A stretch of DNA of 11,583 bases from the NCBI GenBank assembly GCA_964411885.1, contig CAYPMK010000043.1, positions 1 through 11,583 on the forward strand. Reading direction: 5' to 3'. A program made the translations under genes and the position numbers. The DNA comes from JAKLHL01 sp964411885 (GTDB lineage Bacteria; Bdellovibrionota; JAFGOL01). The notes under the pieces were generated by a model that saw only the letters and a list, made by a program, of their open reading frames with translations, was not told the origin of the DNA and ran no database searches. Shown here one piece after another: positions 5,804 to 11,583 of the stretch (position 1 is the first letter of the stretch; each line of letters begins with the position of its first letter).

Positions 5804-8287
5804 ATGTGTGGTGTTATAGGTTTAAGATGTGAAAAAGATAGGAAAGACCTTGGTGAAGTTTCATCAAAACTTTTGTGTATGCTTGAATACAGGGGATATG
5901 ATTCTTCTGGTGCTATTATACAGAATGAGCATGGCGATATAGTACTAAAAAAAGACGTTGGAGCTCCTTCTGTAGTCACTAAAGAACTCGGTATAAATAA
6001 GTTACATGGAAAGATATTTTGTGGACAGGTAAGATGGGCTACGTTTGGCATGGTAACAAAAGAGAATGCCCAGCCTCACGAAGTTAAATGTAAAACACAT
6101 CTTTATGGTGCTCATAACGGGAATATAACCAATTGTGATCAATTAAAGGTATGGCTTAGCAGTGAAGGTCATAAGGTACTTAGTGACAACGACGGAGAAA
6201 TGCTTGTTCACACTGTAGAGCATTATTTTGCTATAGAGCTTTCTAAGATAAAAGATTCTAATATTCAAACAAGATGGGAAGCGCTTAAGAATGCAATAGT
6301 TCTTGCCTCTAAAAAAATAAACGGCTCTTTTGCCGCTGTTGTAGTTGATCCTGTTACAGAGACTATGGCTTGTATAAAAGCAGGAAGCAGTCTTTATATG
6401 GGACAGGGTAAAGATCCTGTTAATGGCTCCTTTATAATAGCTTCATCAGATCTTGCTTCTGTTCTTTCTTTGACAAAGATCTTGATACCAATTAACGAGG
6501 ATGAATTCAGTATATTCACTAATGAACAATATGTGATGTACCAGTTAAAGACAGGTGAAGCCATAGAAAGAAAGCCTGTAAGAAGTAAACTTAAAATAGA
6601 AGAAACTAAACTTAGTGATTCTTTTAAATTTTTTATGGAGCAAGAAATATACAGCCAATCAGATACCGTCGCTAAATTGATATCAGTATATCTTGATGGA
6701 GTACAACTAGGCGTTCCAGCAAGTTTAGATAAGTTCGTAAGAGATAAAATAAATGAGTTGGCTAGTAGTACTGATTGGGACGGATTGCGTGATAAATGTA
6801 CAAAACTTTTTTCTACCAAAGAATTTGCAGAACTTACTAGTTTAGCTAAAAAGCTCTCTATAAAAACAAAGAATGATTTTGCTTCTGCTCTTTCTGGTTT
6901 TCTTGATGAAATTTCTAACATGAACATCAGCGATCAAGCCACTCTTTCTTTGATAGATAGTATGTTTGTGGCAGAAGAATCCCTTGATGCAAAAGAACGT
7001 GCAGAAAAGTTCGTAGAACTTATATGCAAAACAAAAAAGAAGGGTAATTCCGTTTATTGTGTTGCCTGTGGAACTTCTTTTAATTCAGCAAAGACTGGTG
7101 CCGTATTTTTTGATGCTGTAGCCGGAATACACATTGAAGCAATGTTACCCGGTGATTTTAGATCTCAGGTAATGAACTCTGTTAGGGAAGGGGATCTTAT
7201 CGTTGGAATAAGTCAGAGTGGAGAAACAAAAGACCTTGTAGATATACTTAATCAAATAAAGGATTCAGGTGTAAAAACAGTAAATGCAATAATAGTGAAC
7301 AATGTTAATTCAACATTGGCGCTAGAAAAAAGTGATGTTTATATTCCGTTGTTCTGTGGTGCAGAAGTAGCTGTTCCAGCAACTAAAAGTTTTATGAACC
7401 AAATGGCACTTTTGTATATCTTGGCAATAATGACAGGAGAAAGATTAGGTAAGGATGTCTCTGAACACAAGAACAGAGTAAGAAAGATACCAGAGTTAAT
7501 AAGCTCAAGTTTTAATATTTCAAAAAAAGATATAGATGCTGTGTCAGAAAATCTTTATCTTGAACCCAGCATACATATTTTAGCAACGGGGATGTACGGC
7601 ATAGCAAGAGAAGGTGCTCTTAAAGTTAGGGAAGTTGTGCTTAACCATACAGAAGGTTACGAGGCTACAGAATTTAAACATGGCCCAAACACTATCCTTG
7701 GTATTAATACCGTGTTCGGTATTCATTCTGTTAGGGCTTTACTTAAAAAATTCTCTGATGCACTAAGCAATGTTGATAGTAGTAGTTTTACAAAACTCTA
7801 CAAGGCTGTTTCTGATTATGCCTTTGCTGATATAGAGCCAAAAGGTCTTAATGAAGAAGAGAGAAAGATGTTTGATGTGATATTCAAGGATCACAACTTC
7901 TTTGATACCCTCTATTCTAATTATCCTTTAGTGTTTATTACAGGCCCATCTGAGAGGGATGTAAATCTAACAATATCACAGATCAATACCCATAAGATAC
8001 GTGGAGCTAATATCTATGTTATAGCAGAGGAGAACAAACTCCTTAATGATGCATGTACCAAGGCTGTTGTTGTAAGAAAAGGGGTTGAGTACAAGAGCGG
8101 TTACATTAAACTACCAAAAACAGGAGACTCTTTGCTCACATTTTTTTCTTCAACAGTTGCATTGCAATTACTTGCTCTAAATATGAGTATTAAGAAGGCT
8201 GCCTTCTTGGATAGGATAGAGATACTAGAACATGGTGTTCATCCTGATTCTCCAAAGAATGTAAGTAAATCCATAACAGTGGATTGA
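5804..8287 (+). CDS. glmS: long-form glutamine-fructose-6-phosphate aminotransferase (GlmS)
   Basis: Predicted to make glucosamine-6-phosphate from fructose-6-phosphate and glutamine, the first step to UDP-GlcNAc. The N-terminal glutaminase has the Cys2 nucleophile, EYRGYDSSG (28-36), RWAT (77-80), HNG (104-106) and Asp130. SIS1 shows ACGTSFNS (421-428) and SQSGET (470-475). SIS2 shows EGALKVRE, KHGP and the C-terminal SKSITVD. Glu610, His626 and Lys822 match E. coli Glu488, His504 and Lys603. It has 827 residues against about 609 normally. By eye the extra length is roughly 95 residues before SIS1 (about 290-415), 70 within SIS2 (about 636-703), 20 near 745-770 and the rest in the glutaminase. 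Phe81 replaces the usual His of RWATHG. TGAGGT lies 8 bases before the ATG. A paralogue with another sugar substrate is possible. Confidence 0.9.
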   Translation: MCGVIGLRCEKDRKDLGEVSSKLLCMLEYRGYDSSGAIIQNEHGDIVLKKDVGAPSVVTKELGINKLHGKIFCGQVRWATFGMVTKENAQPHEVKCKTHLYGAHNGNITNCDQLKVWLSSEGHKVLSDNDGEMLVHTVEHYFAIELSKIKDSNIQTRWEALKNAIVLASKKINGSFAAVVVDPVTETMACIKAGSSLYMGQGKDPVNGSFIIASSDLASVLSLTKILIPINEDEFSIFTNEQYVMYQLKTGEAIERKPVRSKLKIEETKLSDSFKFFMEQEIYSQSDTVAKLISVYLDGVQLGVPASLDKFVRDKINELASSTDWDGLRDKCTKLFSTKEFAELTSLAKKLSIKTKNDFASALSGFLDEISNMNISDQATLSLIDSMFVAEESLDAKERAEKFVELICKTKKKGNSVYCVACGTSFNSAKTGAVFFDAVAGIHIEAMLPGDFRSQVMNSVREGDLIVGISQSGETKDLVDILNQIKDSGVKTVNAIIVNNVNSTLALEKSDVYIPLFCGAEVAVPATKSFMNQMALLYILAIMTGERLGKDVSEHKNRVRKIPELISSSFNISKKDIDAVSENLYLEPSIHILATGMYGIAREGALKVREVVLNHTEGYEATEFKHGPNTILGINTVFGIHSVRALLKKFSDALSNVDSSSFTKLYKAVSDYAFADIEPKGLNEEERKMFDVIFKDHNFFDTLYSNYPLVFITGPSERDVNLTISQINTHKIRGANIYVIAEENKLLNDACTKAVVVRKGVEYKSGYIKLPKTGDSLLTFFSSTVALQLLALNMSIKKAAFLDRIEILEHGVHPDSPKNVSKSITVD

Positions 8288-9796
8288 TCAGTCTGATATG
8301 TAGCAGGCTCCAGCGTCTGAGTGTATGCCTGAATCCCAATAGGGTGATCCTATTATAAGTCGTCCAGTGCTATTACCTATTATTACAGAACCAAAATTTT
8401 CATCAGATTGAACTGTGTCTGGTGTTATTGGTCCTTCAGTAAGTGACCATAAGCCATCTTTGTCTTGAGCAAAGGCATATATTGCACCTTGGTTACTGTT
8501 GTGTCCCGGAGCACCTGCAATTATGACGTCGTTGTAAATAAATAAACCAGTACCAAGTTTTTCGTTAGCTACTGGAGTTCCCATTTTTATGGGTTGTGTA
8601 GCGCAACCACTAAGAGAACAAACATATATTGCTCCACTATTCACTGCCCCTGTACTTTGATTTGGAACTCCTACAGCAACAGAAGATCCACTAAGAGAGA
8701 TATATTTACCGAATTCATAGAGAGGATTCATATTAGGATCTGGTACTAAGCCTGCAAAAGACCAAGTATTAGAACTTTTTATAAAGAAATAAACTTTTCC
8801 ATATGGCCATGTTAATGTGTTTGGTGCTCCAGCGGCAATAATTAGTCCATTAAAAGCCATGCTGCTTCCCATTTCGTCATTGGCTTTGGCATAAGTGCTT
8901 CCGTCTATAGTTGTGGAAAAAGTCCAAGTTCCACTGGCCTCTTCGTAGATATGTATTCTACCCGCCACGTTCTGTGTACCGTCTATGTTAGGTGCAAAAG
9001 GCTCAGATATCGCAAGTTCAGAGCCTGCTATTACTGTTTTATAACCAAAGTAACCATTCACATTAGGCGTTGGTGCTTTTAGTGTTTGTGAAAAATTCCA
9101 TGTGTTACCAGTTCTTTTAAATATATAAACAGCACCACTGTTTGTTTGAGTGGTGTCTTCTTTATATGCACCTATTGCTATGGTGTTTGTGACGATGCTA
9201 ACACTAAAACCAAAAAACTCTTCGTATGCTGGTACTGGTGATATTAGTTTTTGTTCGAGAGCCCATGTACCATTGGTTTTTTTATATACATAAACAGCGC
9301 CAGCCTTAAGGATCGCGCCATTATCTTGATATGGTGCTCCAACAACCAAAGTGTCTTCGTAGTTTGATATACTTGAGCCGAAATTCTCGCTACTTACTAC
9401 GGTGTCGTCTGGATTTATAAAAGTAGGGAAGTCTGGCATTTTTCTTGTAACCGTTATCGTATATGTTTCTTTGTGTCCTTTGTTAGCAGAAGTTACGTCT
9501 ATTGTTATTGTATTTTTGCCAAGGTAAATACTTACTGGGTTTACTCCAAAGTACACAGTGGCATATTCGTCTTCTGGTGTAGCAGTTACGGTTAGCTCTT
9601 TTGTTATTATTGGTACTTCTGTTGTATATTCTGTTACATCAGGTGAGAACGCAGGTACAAGTGCTCCAACAGAAAGAGAAAGCTCGACGAGTTTGGTATT
9701 ATTTGGGTCTTTACTCCCTCCGCAACTTGAACACGACGAAAAACTAAGCATTACAACAAGCAAAAGAACACATTTAGTGATAGTCTTTATATGCAT
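8288..9796 (-). CDS. lipoprotein with cadherin-like sandwich and seven-bladed FG-GAP-type propeller
   Basis: A predicted surface or periplasmic lipoprotein of 502 residues. The signal peptide ends in a lipobox-like FSSC with Cys22 as the lipidated residue; Ser at +2 favours the outer membrane. Residues about 36-118 resemble the cadherin-like beta-sandwich domain (LSVGALVPAFSPDVTEYTTE, later YTITVTR). Then seven repeats of about 52-59 residues begin near 137, 193, 248, 307, 360, 412 and 467. Each has an FG-x-S-type strand, a I-A-x-G-A-P-type strand and, in most, a GA-x-Y-V strand, as in the FG-GAP_2 family. Seven copies should close one beta-propeller. The integrin-style DxDxDG calcium loops are not seen. 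Such propellers usually bind proteins or glycans. The stop codon directly abuts the glmS stop. No SD is visible; the upstream is very AT-rich with only poor promoter matches. Confidence 0.85.
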   Translation of the reverse strand: MHIKTITKCVLLLVVMLSFSSCSSCGGSKDPNNTKLVELSLSVGALVPAFSPDVTEYTTEVPIITKELTVTATPEDEYATVYFGVNPVSIYLGKNTITIDVTSANKGHKETYTITVTRKMPDFPTFINPDDTVVSSENFGSSISNYEDTLVVGAPYQDNGAILKAGAVYVYKKTNGTWALEQKLISPVPAYEEFFGFSVSIVTNTIAIGAYKEDTTQTNSGAVYIFKRTGNTWNFSQTLKAPTPNVNGYFGYKTVIAGSELAISEPFAPNIDGTQNVAGRIHIYEEASGTWTFSTTIDGSTYAKANDEMGSSMAFNGLIIAAGAPNTLTWPYGKVYFFIKSSNTWSFAGLVPDPNMNPLYEFGKYISLSGSSVAVGVPNQSTGAVNSGAIYVCSLSGCATQPIKMGTPVANEKLGTGLFIYNDVIIAGAPGHNSNQGAIYAFAQDKDGLWSLTEGPITPDTVQSDENFGSVIIGNSTGRLIIGSPYWDSGIHSDAGACYISD

Positions 9797-9826
9797 ATTT
9801 TATATTTTTAACATAATTCAAGGGGC

Positions 9827-9855
9827 TTGTCCTTTTCATTTATAAATAGTATTAT
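9827..9855 (+). promoter_or_regulatory. promoter of the mntP operon
   Basis: -35 TTGTCC (9827-9832), a 17-base spacer and -10 TATTAT (9850-9855) predict transcription from about 9862. That gives a leader of about 26 bases containing the SD. The leader is too short for a manganese riboswitch. Confidence 0.5.
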
Positions 9856-9877
9856 CAAATCTAAGTAAAAAAGGGTT

Positions 9878-9883
9878 GGAGGT
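9878..9883 (+). promoter_or_regulatory. Shine-Dalgarno site that decides the start of the small membrane protein
   Basis: GGAGGT followed by GTTT and then ATG at 9888 marks the start. The frame stays open to a TTG at 9876, but that codon overlaps the SD itself and is not the start. Confidence 0.75.
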
Positions 9884-9887
9884 GTTT

Positions 9888-10175
9888 ATGTTTGGTCATT
9901 GTGGATTGATGCCAGTTTTTCCTGCTCTATTAATTTTTGGATTTGGGATACTGTTTCTTCATTATGGCAAAAAACAAAAATCACGTTGGCTTAAGATCGG
10001 TGGATATTTTCTTTCAATAGCCTCAATAATAATAATGTTGTTTATAGTTCATAGTTTTATTTTTGGCCCAAAACATTGTCCTAAAAGAATGAATATGGAT
10101 GATGATTATGATATGGGTTTTAGACATAAAAGACATATGCAGTTCATGATGGATAACGCAGAAAGGAATAATTAA
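9888..10175 (+). CDS. small Met/His/Asp-rich membrane protein
   Basis: A 95-residue protein of no recognised family. It has two hydrophobic helices at about 8-27 and 36-60, joined by a basic loop (KKQKSR) that should be cytoplasmic. Both ends would then lie outside the inner membrane. The 35-residue tail holds six Met, five Asp, three His and one Cys (HCP at 63-65, the acidic DDDYD at 71-75, RHKRH at 79-83, MM at 87-88), and His4-Cys5 sits near the N terminus. This is the composition of a periplasmic metal-binding tail. The stop is one base before the TTG start of mntP, so the two are co-transcribed, and a role as metal-binding accessory to the exporter is a reasonable but untested inference. 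The SD before the ATG is strong. Confidence 0.75.
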   Translation: MFGHCGLMPVFPALLIFGFGILFLHYGKKQKSRWLKIGGYFLSIASIIIMLFIVHSFIFGPKHCPKRMNMDDDYDMGFRHKRHMQFMMDNAERNN

Positions 10176-10176
10176 C

Positions 10177-10755
10177 TTGAATTTCTATACGCTGTTACTT
10201 TTGTCCATTGGCTTGGCAATGGACGCTTTTGCTGTGTCCATTGGTCTTGGTATCAAGGATCTAAGGTCTAAGTTAAGGCTTGCTCTTAGCGTTGCTTTCT
10301 TGTTTGCTCTTTTTCAGGCCATAATGCCAGTTATTGGTTGGTTAATGGCGCAGGGATTTAAGGATTATATACTCGATTATGATCATTGGGTGGCATTTAT
10401 ACTTCTCTTTATGATTGGTGCTAAAATGATAAATGATGGAGTAAAACCGTCCTGCCAAGAAAAGCATCAAAAAAAAACAAGCAGATGGACTTTTTTATTG
10501 CTAGCTATAGCAACCAGCATTGATGCGTTGGCCGTAGGTCTAAGTTTTGCTTTTCTTGATATGAATATTGTTGTTCCAGTTATTCTAATAGGGAGTGTTA
10601 CCTTTATTCTTTGTTTCATTGGGGTCTATTTAGGAAAGGCTTTTGCATGCAAGGTACAAAAAATAGCAGAAATACTTGGTGGACTTATTCTTATATTGAT
10701 TGGTTTAAAGATAGTAATAGAACATTATGTTCTTAACGGAGGTGTCTTAGTATGA
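10177..10755 (+). CDS. mntP: MntP-type manganese efflux pump
   Basis: A six-helix inner-membrane protein that exports Mn2+ from the cytoplasm in E. coli and related bacteria. The 192-residue length is normal. The two half-repeats each carry the family aspartate motif: GLAMDAFAVSIG with Asp16 in helix 1 and ATSIDALAVG with Asp116 in helix 4. Further conserved parts are IGAKMI at 80-85 and AEILGGLILILIG at 164-176. The loop between halves is basic and polar (about 88-103). The start is TTG at 10177, supported by AAAGGA 9 bases upstream and by the family N terminus; the next Met (15) lies inside helix 1. It sits one base after the small metal-tail protein and overlaps the following lipoprotein gene as ATGA. 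Specificity for manganese over other divalent ions is assumed from the family. Confidence 0.93.
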   Translation: MNFYTLLLLSIGLAMDAFAVSIGLGIKDLRSKLRLALSVAFLFALFQAIMPVIGWLMAQGFKDYILDYDHWVAFILLFMIGAKMINDGVKPSCQEKHQKKTSRWTFLLLAIATSIDALAVGLSFAFLDMNIVVPVILIGSVTFILCFIGVYLGKAFACKVQKIAEILGGLILILIGLKIVIEHYVLNGGVLV

Positions 10756-11583
10756 AGAAGATCTTGTCTTTATTTTTTATTTCTTTCCTTATGATTGGTC
10801 TTATTACTTCTTGTGGAGGAGACGATCATGCAGATGATGTTAGGAGCATGACAGGCCACACGCTTGTTGATCCATATGTGATAGGCGCAAAGATGTTCGA
10901 AGATAAAAATGATAATGGTGTGCAGGATCTTGGTGAACAAGAATCAACAGCAACAGATGCAGATGGAATTTTTTCTTTTGCAAGTGCTTTAACTATTGGT
11001 TCTGTTCTAAGGATAATACCCACAGAAAAAGGGACCCATAATGGTTATCCTTTTACAGGTGGATTGACTAGAGAGGTTGATACTACAGAAGGGTATTTAG
11101 CTGTTTCACCTTTTACTACTCTTATAACTAACGGTTGGACCTCGCAGAACATATTAGATGTTCTTTACGAGGCTGGAGTAAGTGGAATTATAGAGGAAGA
11201 TCTTAAAAAAGATCCTATGGGAACTTTTAATTTAACTGACACGGTTGACTCTATAACAGATTCTAAACTTGAAAGAATACGTTCTACTATAGCCATATAT
11301 AATTTTATGTCGGTAATAAATGAGTTAATAAGTAACCAGTATGAGCTGAGCTATGAACAGTTTACTTCACACCCAGAATGGAAAACATTATTAAAAAACA
11401 TGGTTGAACAGGTAAAAGCAGGACTTTCAAAAGAAACTATGGAGCAGATACAAGCTAAAATAGACACTGCAAAGAGTCAGTGCCCATTTACAGTAGCTGA
11501 TGTAACTATTGAAGACATAATAAAAGGTTCGGTAGCTATAGCCAATTATGTTATAGATAAAACAGTTGATTCCTGTAAAACGA
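10752..11583 (+). CDS. lipoprotein with calcium-loop-like motif, 3' end outside the window
   Basis: An open frame of 277 codons runs to the window edge without a stop. GGAGGT lies 7 bases before the ATG, and the ATG overlaps the mntP stop as ATGA. The signal peptide ends in the lipobox ITSC with Cys21 lipidated and Gly at +2, pointing to the outer membrane. A His/Asp-rich stretch follows (DDHADD, 24-29). Residues about 38-80 form a beta module with an EF-hand-like loop, DKNDNGVQD at 51-59, then GE and TDADG at 68-72. This is the arrangement seen in bacterial surface proteins with SdrD_B-like or dockerin-like calcium loops. SPFTTLIT at 119-126 resembles the strand that follows the module in similar proteins. 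The rest, from about 130, is predicted mostly helical. The full length and function are unknown. Confidence 0.8.
   Translation, partial: MKKILSLFFISFLMIGLITSCGGDDHADDVRSMTGHTLVDPYVIGAKMFEDKNDNGVQDLGEQESTATDADGIFSFASALTIGSVLRIIPTEKGTHNGYPFTGGLTREVDTTEGYLAVSPFTTLITNGWTSQNILDVLYEAGVSGIIEEDLKKDPMGTFNLTDTVDSITDSKLERIRSTIAIYNFMSVINELISNQYELSYEQFTSHPEWKTLLKNMVEQVKAGLSKETMEQIQAKIDTAKSQCPFTVADVTIEDIIKGSVAIANYVIDKTVDSCKT

Noticed and set aside
5635..6051. 138-codon minus-strand frame across the guaD/glmS junction
   Set aside because: It is antisense to the ends of two real genes and shows no recognisable domain.
6394..6927. 177-codon open frame on the minus strand inside glmS
   Set aside because: It lies wholly antisense to a well-supported gene, no protein family is recognisable, and its Ser/Leu-rich composition is that of a complementary-strand shadow.
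9558..9845. 95-codon plus-strand frame opposite the lipoprotein start
   Set aside because: It is antisense to the signal peptide and cadherin-like domain, and composition follows the opposite strand's codons.
9841..9887. yybP-ykoY manganese riboswitch ahead of the mntP operon
   Set aside because: The predicted leader is about 26 bases and cannot hold the aptamer.
1..11583. Mobile element, defence island, CRISPR or prophage
   Set aside because: No transposase, integrase, direct-repeat array, restriction or toxin-antitoxin protein is seen, and codon use looks even across the window.

Overview
The window looks like a piece of a compact, AT-rich chromosome from a Gram-negative (diderm) bacterium. 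The diderm call rests on two lipoproteins whose lipobox cysteine is not followed by Asp, and on one predicted outer-membrane beta-barrel ending in Phe. Base composition is low in GC, Ile is very often ATA and Arg often AGA. Several genes start with TTG, confirmed by Shine-Dalgarno (SD) position or by a start/stop overlap. I cannot assign a phylum. The family mix is shared by spirochaetes, deltaproteobacteria-like groups and several candidate phyla. No rRNA, tRNA, CRISPR array, insertion sequence, integrase or phage gene is visible, and no non-coding stretch exceeds about 110 bases.

Layout. (1) 17-1054, plus: an MscS-type mechanosensitive channel. (2) 1045-3468, minus: a tight four-gene operon read from a promoter near 3499-3526. 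It encodes a DUF502 membrane protein, a membrane-anchored M90/MtfA-type zinc peptidase, an uncharacterised inner-membrane protein and a small outer-membrane barrel. Each junction is a 4-base ATGA overlap. Its last gene overlaps the MscS gene tail-to-tail by 10 bases. (3) 3585-3791, plus: a 68-residue Lys/Cys-rich mini-protein. (4) 3792-4655, minus: a YitT-family transporter-like protein. (5) 4759-8287, plus: a membrane protein with paired cysteine motifs of the NapH/CcoG type, guanine deaminase (guaD), and an unusually long GlmS. (6) 8288-9796, minus: a lipoprotein with a cadherin-like sandwich followed by a seven-bladed FG-GAP-type propeller. (7) 9888-11583, plus: a small Met/His/Asp-rich membrane protein, the manganese exporter MntP, and the first 277 codons of a lipoprotein with a calcium-loop-like motif, cut by the window edge.

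How the genes fit together. Regions 1-2 read as an envelope-stress and membrane-quality neighbourhood, although only the zinc peptidase and the channel have family-level functions. Region 5 joins purine salvage (guanine to xanthine plus ammonia) to amino-sugar synthesis for peptidoglycan and LPS. This linkage is by position only. Region 7 reads as divalent-metal handling.

What stands out is genome organisation. Convergent pairs abut with 0 bases or overlap, leaving no room for classical terminators. The divergent pair at 4655/4759 has near-consensus promoters whose -10 boxes sit 7 and 10 bases from the start codons, so these mRNAs are probably leaderless. The best protein-level oddity is the 827-residue GlmS, which carries large extra segments while keeping every catalytic residue I checked. 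I did not find a clear new defence or mobile system here.
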